NCBI RefSeq assembly: GCF_014633365.1
Contig: NC_068340.1
Span: 38,216,328 to 38,280,327, forward strand
Reading direction: 5' to 3'
Source: Diospyros lotus
Taxonomy: Eukaryota > Streptophyta > Magnoliopsida > Ericales > Ebenaceae
DNA length: 64,000 nucleotides
Shown here: positions 11,930 to 22,415 of the stretch, one piece after another
Layout of the letters: every line of letters starts with the position of its first letter
Position numbering within the stretch: the stretch's first letter is position 1
Notes under the pieces: generated by a model
What the model was told of the DNA's origin: nothing
Database searches by the model: none
Seen by the model: the letters and a program-made list of their open reading frames with translations, nothing else
Position numbers and translations under genes: made by a program

Positions 11930-12860
11930 GATCGTGGTGGTTTTAATGATGAAAGAGAAGGAATGATGGGTCTCGATGGAGCCAATGTCGACACTAGAAG
12001 AGAGTGGTTATTTCCGACGGTGTTGGGTTATATTTGCTTAGAAGGAGACAGATGGTCTCAATTTTAATTCAATGTTGGAATAGAAATGGCAAATGGGCCA
12101 ATCGGGCCAGCTCGCCTTCTGCTTGGCCGACGAGAAAAGTGAGCCGAGGCAATGGAAATTGGGGCCCAACACGGCCTTATGGCCCTTAATAAATGGGCCA
12201 AGGCAGGTCGGGGCTTGTCAGGCCAGCTTGTGAGCCATTTATTTTTAATTTTTTTATTTTTTTTCTCGAATGCAATAAATATTTTTGAAAATATGTTTAT
12301 AAGTAAACATTATAATTTTTATGTTTGTAAAATTATGCTTACAATAAACATAATTTTTTAAATATTTTTTTTATTTTTTGGTGGGCCGGGTTAGTCCGCA
12401 GCCACAAATCACTAGCCCGGCACGACCTGCATTCTTCTAACTAGGCTGGTCCGTCTGCTACAATATCAGGTCGGACTGTGAGGCGAGGTGGACCTAGGTC
12501 ACTTAGACGACGGGAGGTTCATGGTGTAGCCAATGTCAACGTTGGAGGACAAGGGTCATTCATGGTGCTGTTGGGCTAGATTTATTTGGGAGGAGACAGA
12601 TGTCCTTGGTCTTCAGTAGTGGAAGAGGAGGAATAGGGTGTAGTAGTGGTTTTAGTTGCGAAGACAAGGTGGTTTACACAGTGATTCTGGGTCAAATCTA
12701 TTTGGGAGAAGATGAATGGTGGTGATGGTTTTTGTTGTTCTTCGGTGGTGAAAAAAATGAGAGATGGGTCGTGATGGTGCCAATGACAGAGGAGAGGGGT
12801 GGTTTGTAGTGGTTTTGGAGGAAAACATACCTGACAAAGATTTTTGATAGGCAACAAAAG
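11930..12860. repeat. Diverged tandem repeat split by an hAT-like fragment
   Basis: Sequence around 11931-12065 (GAGCCAATGTCGACAC, then GGAGACAGATG) recurs at 12515-12605 (TAGCCAATGTCAACGT, then GGAGACAGATG) and more distantly at 12690-12790 (GTGCCAATGACAG). The first two copies flank the GGGCC-rich insertion at 12081-12480. No protein is recognisable; open frames on the minus strand are compositional. Confidence 0.45.
12081..12480. mobile_element. Degenerate hAT-like terminal sequence
   Basis: The left edge TAGAAATGGCAAATGGGCC closely resembles the terminus of the complete hAT element (TAGAGATGGCAAACGGGCC at 18901) and is followed by GGGCCAG/GGCCCAAC subterminal motifs. The right part (about 12380-12480) has GTGGGCCGGG and AGCCCGGC motifs, but no matching inverted terminus was found. 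It is probably a decayed or truncated non-autonomous relative. Confidence 0.5.
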
Positions 12861-13970
12861 TCAGTGGTGGCTAGATAGATCTGCTGCTAAGGAGGGATTT
12901 CTCGCACTAGATGGGTTGAGGGAAATGTGAAGAATAATAGTTTTGGGCATGCCTATGTACGTAGTAATGTGTAATTTTAAGAAGGAATTGAGGTTAAAAT
13001 TATAATCCGCATCATCGATCTAAGAGAATCATGAGTCATTTCAATCAATTTTTAAATAAATGTTATACGTATGTCTCATTTTTGTAATTATTTTTTTCTT
13101 TAACATTAATTAGGATCCATTAAAAATCTATTTACATCCCTACACAACACCATCACATTGCCATTTTCTGAATATTTAATTAACTTAAAAAGAAAGTTAG
13201 ACCTAACCTAAAGGTTTTATGCAAAGTAACTTCATTAATTTGAAAGTTTCCCACCATGGCATGCCAACTTATTGATGTCAATTGACGTAATTATACCCAA
13301 CCCAAGTTAATATTTCTCATTTCCATATATGTCAACAACAAAATGAACCAAATTAAATGGGTGAATTAATTGGCTTGTTTCTCGCATCAAAACCAAATTA
13401 AAAGAGTGAATGAATTATTCAAAGAGCGAATTTGTCAAACATGCTCAGTCAGTGTTTCTTCTTAAATAAAAATTTTATTCCCCCCCCCCCCCCAAAAAAA
13501 ATACACCAAACTATATACTTAAATATATTTGACAAAATTCCACCGGCGTTACAATCTCAACAAATGAAGAAAAAATAATATATTCATCTAAAACACTTAT
13601 AAGATGTGAAATTTGATCCCTCCAAAAAAGTAAAATGATAAATTATGCGCTCAGGCCCTTACAATTTGGGCAATTCCACCATTTTAACCCTAGACTAGAG
13701 TTCAGCTTGTTATACCCCCAACCAAGCAAGCAAGCTGAACTGATATATCCACCGTCATTCAAGGAGAATTGAGAGTTACGCCGCCGATCAATAGTGTGGA
13801 GAGGAATCCTTTGGAAAAACAGAAGGTTTTGTCTTCAGATCCACGGAGGGCCGTCGGAGGATCCGAAAACGCAAGTGCAAAGTGAAAAATTCAAACCAAT
13901 CTCAAATGGCGTTTTGAGATCTCAAGACTCAGTCGGCAGAGTTTGGTTCGCATCATTTTTCATGTACAAA
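12861..13970. other. Upstream region and 5' leader of the TMEM161-like gene, with a C14-A8 tract
   Basis: Mostly AT-rich with no coding signal. A run of 14 C directly followed by 8 A lies at 13480-13501. From about 13740 the sequence becomes GC-balanced and an in-frame open stretch leads into the TMEM161-like coding region without an ATG before 13962, consistent with a 5' untranslated leader. Confidence 0.45.
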
Positions 13971-15350
13971 ATGTCGCTGTTGAATTTGAATCTCCTTTTC
14001 ATCTCTACCAACAATCTGATACTCCAAGCGACGGTGGCTCTGTGTCTGAGCCTTACACTCTCCTTCTTCAAAATCCCCGCCCTATTCCTCCACGGCCTCC
14101 ACACCTACATCCACCCGGACGACGTCAACCCGCCCACCGGCGGTGGCGTCCGCGCCGCCATCCGCCGCCCGGGCGCCGCCCCGGACCCAGAGCTTAAACC
14201 CAGAAAAAGATCCAAGGACAAACTCGAGTTCGACGAGAGCAAGGCCCAGATCTTCAGGCTCCGCCTCACCGACGGCCACCTCCAGTCCCGCCTCTATTTC
14301 GCTTCCTTTCACAGCGTTTTCAATTCTGTAGTTATTGCCCTCTCCTGCTTGTGCCTCCACAATTCTTTGCCGGTCTCCGAAGCTTCATCTGGGTTTATAT
14401 CGAATGGAAGCATTGTTCCGATTCTGTTGGGATTGGCCGGAAGTTGCAGGGTGTTACTGTTGATTGCTAGGGTTTCATTTGAAAGGTCGGCATCGAAGAA
14501 GTCTGAGAAGCTATTGAGTTTGATATCGGGGTTATTAGGGTTTGCTTTAGGGCTTTTGGTTTTGCTTGAAATTCTCCCCACTAGGGTTTTTGATTTCGGG
14601 TTTGGATCATTGGATGGGTTTGGTAAGTTCTTGGTTTCTGTATTCATGGGCTGCGTTGCAGGTTTCTTGGTCACGCCGGCAGCGAGGAGTGCCCGAGCAT
14701 TCTGGCTTGGGACCGATCAGATTCGTTGTAATTTGTCAATAATTTATTGTGGTTGGATTGCTAGAGTGCTTCTCTATGCTAACTATTTATTGATTATATT
14801 CACTTCATTACTTTGGATTACCCCATTTGCCAACCTCCTTGTTAACAAGCATGCCGATGATAGTGGGGGATCACATTTGCTTGGCAAAGCTGATGTTTTG
14901 GTTGGTAATGTGGGGATGTCAAAGTCAGATTTTGACAAGTTCAGGACTTGGTGTTTGCTAGTTTCCGGGCTTCTGCAGATTGCCATTTTGCGCCCGAGTT
15001 TGCAAATGTATTTGAATGAGGCCGTGTTATCTTGGTACCAGAGGTTACATGCCAGCAAGGTCCCAGATTTGGATTTCAGTAGGGCAAAGGTTTTTCTGCA
15101 CAACCACTATTTGTGTCTTGTGGTTCTGCAATTTTTTGCCCCGCCCGCATTGGTACTTCTCTTTCTTGGGTTGTCTCAAATTGATGAAAACTTGCTTAAC
15201 AATTTCCAACCAGTATGTAGTTTTCTCCATTGCTCTGCCTTGGTTAAACAAGTACCATTATTTATGGCTTGGTGGATTACTTTTGTTTGGGCTGTATTAA
15301 CTTCGGCAAACCTTGTTCTGTATCGACATGGCATCTTGTATGTTTCATAG
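13971..15350 (+). CDS. TMEM161-family multi-pass membrane protein, single exon
   Basis: The uninterrupted frame encodes 459 aa. Several blocks match the TMEM161A/B family pattern from memory: a GFLVTPAARSAR block (animal members have FLTFPGLRLAQ), RPSLQMYL (RPHLQAYL) and LQFFAPPALVL (LQYLTPLILTL), with the C-terminus ending shortly after a short histidine-containing tail as in that family. About eight hydrophobic segments alternate with short loops. A basic, proline-rich loop at residues about 45-85 is encoded by a GC-rich patch (14090-14300). TMEM161 proteins are poorly understood membrane proteins; animal members affect ion-channel activity. I chose the ATG at 13971 for its A at -3; the in-frame ATG at 13962 would add three residues, and the open frame further upstream has only a GTG. 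Confidence 0.8.
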   Translation: MSLLNLNLLFISTNNLILQATVALCLSLTLSFFKIPALFLHGLHTYIHPDDVNPPTGGGVRAAIRRPGAAPDPELKPRKRSKDKLEFDESKAQIFRLRLTDGHLQSRLYFASFHSVFNSVVIALSCLCLHNSLPVSEASSGFISNGSIVPILLGLAGSCRVLLLIARVSFERSASKKSEKLLSLISGLLGFALGLLVLLEILPTRVFDFGFGSLDGFGKFLVSVFMGCVAGFLVTPAARSARAFWLGTDQIRCNLSIIYCGWIARVLLYANYLLIIFTSLLWITPFANLLVNKHADDSGGSHLLGKADVLVGNVGMSKSDFDKFRTWCLLVSGLLQIAILRPSLQMYLNEAVLSWYQRLHASKVPDLDFSRAKVFLHNHYLCLVVLQFFAPPALVLLFLGLSQIDENLLNNFQPVCSFLHCSALVKQVPLFMAWWITFVWAVLTSANLVLYRHGILYVS

Positions 15351-18300
15351 TGAGGAATCAACACCCAGCACATGGATATTTGGTTTTTAGTTTAGTTCTG
15401 AAACAAGAGTGTTGTGCTTGTATTGATATGGCAATCAATTGATGAGTTTGCAATTTTGTGCAACATTTAACATTATTGTGGAGGCTCAATATTAAGTAAG
15501 TTTGTCAAATTCAGTGTCTTTTTTCTTTTCTTTTTAAGGTGAATTTTATGCTTGTAATTATTGAAGCAAGAGAGGAGTATTTACTGACATAGGTATACTG
15601 TAGAAAATATTAATGTGAAGGGAAATGAAATGATGGAACTACATATAACATTTTCCATTTCTGATTTTTTGTAATTCACAACTAGCAAAATTGATGACTG
15701 CAATTAGCATTGAGACATGTTTGAACATTGCTGGAACTTCTATTGCAATTTATTTTCTTCGCATTCATAAGAGCCTCACTATCTGCATACTCTGATCCAG
15801 GATATGTTTTTGGAAGTAGGACATTCAGTTTTTAGAAATGCTGGAGGTGTATGTATGCAATTTGGTCAATTCAATCACTATGTTTAGTTATATCTGGCTA
15901 CAAAATATGTGCTACTTACTTTTGATGCCTCATGCAATGAATTGAGTCACTGGTGTGTGCAAATGTCCTTGATTGACTTGAACTGTGATCCTTGGAAGTT
16001 GCTTGTTTTGTGTTCTAAATGAAGTGGATTCATGCAAATGGCATCAATATATTGCAACTCTTGCAGCTCGGAATGTGCACTGGGTACCTCTGATGTGCAT
16101 GGATTCCGTATCTGTTGTCATGGATGGAGAACTTAAGCTCCAAACTGTGCAGCCTTGGGAAGCAAAGTTACTTGGGGCATGCCTAAGTTAACCTACTCTA
16201 AATGTGCAGTCCATGTTACATGGACTCATGTACGAGTATTGGATGCTGGTATATGTTCAGAGGTTGGACTTGTTAATTTTATGAATTTCAGGATGTGAGA
16301 ATATTTGATGGAATGTAAGACATGAGCACAGGGATGCGACATGGAGAACAATAAATCTCATTAACCAGACCTTACACTTAGTTCTATAAGTAAAAGTTAA
16401 GGTTGGATTATTAGGCTCCATTAATTGGTATGTATGTATATATGTGTGTGTAAATTTAAAAATGAATTCACTTTTATATTTGAAATCTACATTGTATTGA
16501 ATTAATCTTTTTTAAAGTATAAAGGTTACATATATTCTCTTCTAAAACATAGAAAGAATATATATTTTTTTTTTCTATTGCCCTACTTGCCTTTGAAAGC
16601 CCAAAAGAAAAGCCTACTCTCTCAAGAAAAATGAAGGTTCACTCTGCCAGCAATAAGAAAGCTGACTTATTAGTTATTTATCATTTATTTCTTTCATATG
16701 CTCACAACTTCAAAGATGAGTTGGGGTTCTGAGAAAAAGGGTAAAGGCAACACTTGAGTCAAGAATCTCCTTGGCCTAAAGTAGTTGTCAAGAAGCATTG
16801 TTGGACATGTTCATCACAAGTCAAAAACTCGTTTGGAGCAAAGCGATTGCAACCTAAGCCAACTCAAGATGCATACTTAGGTAAATATAATTCTCACAAT
16901 CTAGATCTATGTTTACAAAAACTTAAATTTAAATATTTTAAATTTGAGTTTTCTGTTGGAGGTGAGTCAAATAAAGTCAATTGTATCAATTAAAATGATG
17001 TCAACTCTTAACTCATATTTCATACTTATGTCTTATTGTGTCAACATTAATACAAGGTCATACCTAATAATTATTATATATATTCTTTCTACCATTAAGA
17101 AGAGAATATATATAATCTTTATACTTTTAAAAAAATTAATTCAACACAATGAAAATTTCAAATATAAATGAATTCATTTTTAAATTTAGAGATATATATG
17201 GTTATTAATTAATGAATTCTAGTTAATTGATAACCCTAATTTTTATTTATAGAACTAAATAAGTGTAGAGGTAGGTTAACGATATTTATTTGTCTTTATA
17301 TCATATCCTTATTCCCTTATCTTATGTTCAAATATATATTCTCATACCCTAAATTTATAAAATTTAATCTCTAAATATGTATTAATATCGGACACTTGTA
17401 TCAAGTCAATGCATCTAAGTTAGTCATCCTTGTTACTCTTGACCATAACTTGAGCAAACAAATTAAGAAATAAAAATTTATCATAGATTGTTCCTCATTC
17501 TTTTTAAATGTTAATAGAGCACATGGTTGGAAGTACCTTAAATCAACTTTATCAGAGTGTGATCTGCATAAGCCTATACATGATGTTCCAAGTGAGATTG
17601 TTGTCAAGCCATTGCTTGAACATTCTTCTCTTGATTTGCATACTTTAGAACCAGTTTCTAGTTATGATCATTTTTTGAGTGATCACTCTTAAGATATTAT
17701 TTTCTTACTCTTTTTTTTTTTTCTTTTTCTTCATGGTCGCTTCATCGCACAAGGTACTGGATATTTATCTGTATGCCTTTGTTGGCCCATAAAATCTGCT
17801 AGAAAAGAAAGTTTTGACTCTATCCAAGGAGATGAATTTAAGGCTACACTTGAAAAAAAAAGTGTCAAAATTATTCAATCAAATTGCTTGCAATACGGAG
17901 ACAAATTGTCCAGCATGAACTTGAATATATATATATATATATATATATTGCCTGTGTTTTTATTGAAGTGGCTGAACCTGAGGATAGGACCGACATAAAT
18001 ATTTGTATGATCTGGTTACTCTCTGTTTCTCTAAATGTTGTTTATCTCAGACTGCATCAGTGCTCTTAAGTTGTTCAAGCTGAGGCTGAACTTGTAGAAT
18101 ATGCTTCTTGGTACTTCTTAACTTGTCTGAATGAAATGAACACCTTTTGAGATGCTAGGAATAATATTTATTTCATTAATTAGGACCACTCATTGAAGTC
18201 CCTACTGATGAATGTGCTGACAGTGTGCTATATATTGCTTTTTAAGTTAAAAAAAAAAACAAAAAAGAAGAGATGTAAAATTCATTACATTAGCAAACTC

Positions 18301-18900
18301 TCTTCCCTTTCCTCCCCCCTTCCATTAAGCTTCTATCTCCCCAACGAAGGAAAACGCATTTTCAGAGTTTGTTGGAAGTTGCTGGTCCTACTCCTACCTA
18401 GTTGCTAGAAGTTTACAATTATATATTTTAATTTGCATTGTCTTTTATATAGTCGAAATGAAAGTGAAAGTTTTAACCATTAGAAGGGAAGGGAGTGAGT
18501 TTTATTAGTTATTATTATATATCAAGAAACCAAAAATTTGAAATGACAGTAGCAGAGTCAGAATGAGATTTTTTTTAGTTATTAACAACAGTAGGGTTTT
18601 TAGTTACATTGATCATGTCATAAAGATTAAAAGTAATAAACATCTTTGTTTCTTACTTTTCTTCCTTAGTCTAATAATTAAAATTAAAGTAGCATTCTAA
18701 AACCTAGATTAAGTATCAAATTGAAAAGGGAGAGGTTCACAAGTCAATGGTTGATAATTCAATTAGTATGTATTTTTATAAAATAAAATAGATATACATT
18801 GATTAAAATATATTGATATAATTTTTTAAAAAATTAAATTTATTACATAAAATTTAATAAATTTAAAAAATATATTAAATGACATTAAGTACCCTACAGC
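15351..18900. other. 3' flank of the TMEM161-like gene and intergenic region
   Basis: The first kilobase or so has moderate base composition and may include the 3' untranslated region. Farther on it is AT-rich, with an (AT)n tract near 17929-17950. Two short open segments have protein-like composition but no recognised homologue: 16754-16993, starting with a possible donor-ended stretch, and 17519-17692, listed separately. No complete gene could be assembled. Confidence 0.4.
17519..17692 (+). pseudogene. Unrecognised protein-like open segment
   Basis: An open stretch ending in TAA reads as a balanced amino-acid mixture (GWKYLKSTLSECDLHKP, then VVKPLLEHSSLDL) that does not look like random AT-rich translation. 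It is preceded by a pyrimidine-rich stretch and a TTAATAG that could serve as a splice acceptor, and there is no ATG. It could be a terminal exon or a gene fragment. I do not recognise the family and no partner exon was identified. Confidence 0.25.
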
Positions 18901-19177
18901 TAGAGATGGCAAACGGGCCGGGCCGGCCCACCACCAAGTGGCCCGCGGGCCAAGCGGGCCGGGCCAAATCGGCCCGCTTAAAAATGGGCTAGCAGATTGC
19001 TGGCCCTAGCCCGACCGGCGGGCCAAACAGGCCCGCCCAATTTTTTTTTTTTTTTTTTTGTTTGATACCATATTTGGCCATTTAGCCCACTTTGAAGAAA
19101 AACAACCTGCTCAAAAAGCCATTTCTTGAGGCTAAATTACAAATAAGAAGAAAAAAAAATAATTAAAAATTATGCCT

Positions 19178-21266
19178 CTAATCTTCATCCTCTTCATCAA
19201 CAACATTTGAGTCTTGTTTAAAAAGTCTAATATCATCAATGCTTGACTCCTCCTCCTCATCATCATCTATAATAAAAAATTACATATGTTAATTATTTAT
19301 CATATAAGAGAAATGTTTAATATTATGTTAAATCCTAGATATTAGAAAGTTTAAAAAAAATTACCTCCAAAACCATGTAACCAACTCCGTGTGCACAAGA
19401 GAGCTTGAACTGTTTCATCATGCAAACGACTTCTATACTTGTTCAAAATACGAGATCCAATGCTACAAGCGGACTCCGATGTTACGGTTGTTATCGGAAT
19501 ACTCAATATATCACAAGCTATCTTTGCAATAATTTTCCCTCTATTAGCTCGCTCTCTCCAATATGCCAAGACATCAAATGCTCCCGATATTGGAATCCTT
19601 GGCTCTTCCAAATAAAGATCAAGTTGGGATTTTCCGGCATCGTTAGAAACTTGGCAATCAAATGCTTCAAAATCCTATCAAATAATCAAAAAAATAGTCA
19701 ACCAAATATTTATATCAATTATATATGAACAAGTGTTTTAAAAAAATATAGACTTACATCATATATATTTTTTGACTTCTTTACTTGTTCACCTCCAATG
19801 AAAATTTGTGATCCACTAACATTTGAGGAAGGCATTAAACTTGAACTTGATAAACCATTGTTAACATATTCACCATAAAACCTATACAAAGCCGTCTTTA
19901 CCCTTTCCAACTTCTCTTCATAGTTATAAGGATTGAGCTTTGAATAAGTGTACCTCAAAAAGTTAAACTTCTTGGTTGGATCAAGAATCGCCCCAAATGC
20001 AAGAACCACTCTATAATCATTCCAATACTTATCAAATTTTTCTTTCATTCTTGCACTCATACTTGCAATCAACTCATCATCATTTTCCAAGTTGGATGTC
20101 AAGAGACACTCTATCCTCCAAATTTCCCCAAAATACAAATTAGATGTAGGGTAAGAGGATCCAGAAATCAAATTAGTGATAGTATAAAATGGCTTCAAGA
20201 ATTCACAAATTATCTTCCCTCTTGTCCACTCATCACTTGATGGACACCACCTATAATTTTTATCACATAAGCTTAAACTATGAAATGCACGACGATACTT
20301 GAGTGCACTCTCAAGCATTATGTAGGTGGAGTTCCATCTAGTGACAACATCCGGTCTCAACCCAATTCCTGTATCAATTCCACCAACTTGCTCAATACAT
20401 TGATAAAATTGTCTCATCCTAGCTTCTGAACCCCTCACATAATGAACACTTTGTCTTATTTTATGCAATGCCTCACTAGTTACCTTCAAACCATCTTGAA
20501 CAATAAGGTTCAGTATATGAGCACAACATCTAATGTGAAAGAACTCTCCATTAAGCAACAAAGTATTCGACAAATTTAAATGTTCTTTCAATATATTTTG
20601 CATGTTGTCATTTGAAGTGGCATTGTCCAAAGTGAGTGAAAAAAAAAATTTCTCCAATCCCCAATCCTTTAAAAATTCCAACACCTTCAATGATAATTCA
20701 TGTCCACTATGTGGTGGCTTTATATGAGCAAATGACAATATCTTACTATTTAACTTCCAATTGTCATCAACATAATGAACAATAAGAGAAATAAATCCAT
20801 GATTAGTGCATGCAGTCCAAACATCAGAAGTCAAACAAACTCTACCAGGAATTTGGGCCAATTGTTGTTTTAACTTCTCTTTCTCTATTTCATATGTTCT
20901 CAAGACATCCGCTTTAACAGTATTTCTACAAATGAACTTACAATGTTCATTCAGAAACTTTTGGTAATTTCTAAACCCCTTCCACTCAACCATATTAAAG
21001 GGCACACCATGTGAAATAATCATCTGAGTAATAAGTTCATGATTTACTTTATGGTCAAATTTTTTTCTCTTCAACTTCCCTTCATAATCAATAAGCATAT
21101 CTCCCGCATCATTATACTTAGAAATCATCATACATTTAGGAATATGACGACTTAAATGAGAGGTTCCTGATTTAGATGGACATGAATATTCTTTACCACA
21201 CCCCTTGCATTTACACATTGGTTTGCCATCACTACCAACACCAATTTTCACAAAATGGTTCCACAC
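19178..21266 (-). pseudogene. hAT transposase (BED finger, RNase H-like core, C-terminal dimerisation domain), three exons, one premature stop
   Basis: Read on the minus strand, the exons are 21266-19758, 19674-19365 and 19266-19178, all with GT-AG introns and matching phases. Together they give an open frame of 635 codons. Near the start is a BED zinc finger (W2, F5, C20, C23, H37, H41). The middle holds the catalytic region and the DUF4413-type segment (DKYWNDYRVV, AFGAILDPTKKF). Exon 2 carries the dimerisation block (SACSIGSRIL), and exon 3 encodes an acidic tail ending DEEDED. The frame at 21266 begins with GTG. The natural ATG is probably at 21366-21368, in frame, but an intervening TAA at 21294-21296 cuts after 24 codons. 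A downstream ATG would remove part of the BED finger. The product would cut and paste hAT elements; this copy is probably inactive unless the stop is bypassed. Confidence 0.85.
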
Positions 21267-21499
21267 ATTAGAGGTTAAAATCTTAGGCTTTTTTTATTGT
21301 GATTGTGAGATGGATTCCTCATTAACATTACTAGGAATTCCTCTCGAAATTTGATCATCACCATCCATTCTAAATTTCTAACAGAAGAATCCTCACTGTA
21401 AATAATTAAAATAATTCATTTTAAATAATTAACACAAAACTTTAGGCTTTAGCTAGGCAAATAATTAACAAAAAAACTTAACTTACCTTGCTTTAGCTA

Positions 21500-21890
21500 G
21501 GCAATAGAGGCAGGCGGCGTGAGCGAGGCAGTGAGCGAGAGAAGGCGCGGGCGACAGAGGGGGAGCGAGGGCGACTGATGGGCGAGGGCGGCGAGCGAAG
21601 GGCGCGAGCGCAGGCGAGGGCGAGGGCGAGACAGAGGGTGAGCGAGGACGAGAGCGAGGGCGAGGGCGAGGGGCGCGGGCGCGGGCGAGGGCGAGACAGA
21701 GGGCAAGCGAGGGCGAGAGTGAGGGGCGCGGGCCAGGGCGAGACAGAGGGCGAGCGAGGGGCGAGGGCGAGGGCGAGGGGCGCGGGTGAGGGCGAGGATG
21801 ATAGAGGGCGAGACAAGGGTGAGGGCGAGGGCGAGGGCGAGGCAGAGGGTTAGGGCGAGGGCGAGGGCGAGGGCGAGAGGCGAGGCTGAG
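21500..21890. repeat. GAGGGC-type G-rich tandem array inside the hAT element
   Basis: An irregular array of GAGGGCGAGGGCGA hexamers with interspersed GGGGCGCGGGC variants. The G-rich strand is the plus strand, so the transposase coding strand is C-rich here. The long open frames on both strands (Arg/Gly/Glu-rich or Ser/Pro/Leu-rich) are products of the repeat, not genes. It lies in the 5' region of the transposase gene and could affect its promoter or form G-quadruplexes (inference). Confidence 0.8.
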
Positions 21891-22415
21891 GGTGGGGGGT
21901 TTTGTGGGCGATTAACGGGCCGGCGGGCCAAGCAGGCCAGCCCAGCCCGCCACCATTTGGCCCGCCGGGCCGGGCCAAATCGGCCCGGCCTTAAATGGGC
22001 CAGCAAACTGCTGGCCCTAGCCCGGTCCCGGGCCAGCCCATCGGGCCGGGCCCATTTTGCCATCTCTACCTACAACTAAAAATATTTTTACCATAATATT
22101 AACAAAATTTTAGGATAAAAGGATAATAAAACTCATGAATAAATATTTAATTTTTAACTTAATATCTACTAATCAGGTAATATTTTTTAAACATTTTTAA
22201 ATTTTCTAAAAAAGATTTTTTGAAATTGGAAGGGCCCTACACTTTCTTCCTTTTGTCTTCCGTTTGCTTTATTTCAGAACTGTAAAAGTGCAGATCAGGA
22301 ACAAGAACTTGGAAGTTGAAACCCCTTAACAGATCAAATGGATTATAGCCAACTGAGAATTACAACAACAGAGTTTGGCTAGACAACAACTAAGGCAAAG
22401 AAAGTTTAATTGCGT

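Larger units (their letters stand above)
18901..22068 (-). mobile_element. Complete hAT transposon with terminal inverted repeats and 8-bp target-site duplication
   Basis: The 3168-bp element begins TAGAGATGGCAAA and ends with the inverse (TTTTGCCATCTCTA). The flanking 8-mers are CCTACAGC (18893-18900) and CCTACAAC (22069-22076), identical except at one position, as expected of hAT insertions. Both subterminal regions (18915-19040 and 21910-22055) are packed with GGGCC/GGCCC motifs, probably transposase-binding repeats. The transposase lies inside on the minus strand. A GAGGGC-type array (about 21500-21890) separates the gene from the right end. The element sits between the TMEM161-like gene and EMS1. 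Confidence 0.9.

Noticed and set aside
13794..13970. Upstream extension of the TMEM161-like frame
   Set aside because: The open frame begins at a GTG with no ATG before 13962, and the added residues lack family resemblance; treated as 5' leader.
16754..16993. Possible N-terminal exon of an inositol polyphosphate 5-phosphatase (WPKVVVKK)
   Set aside because: Only about eight residues fit and the following sequence does not; no phosphatase domain is nearby.
21497..22079. Ser/Pro/Leu-rich and Arg/Gly-rich long open frames at the right end of the hAT element
   Set aside because: They are translations of the GAGGGC array and the GGCC-rich terminus.
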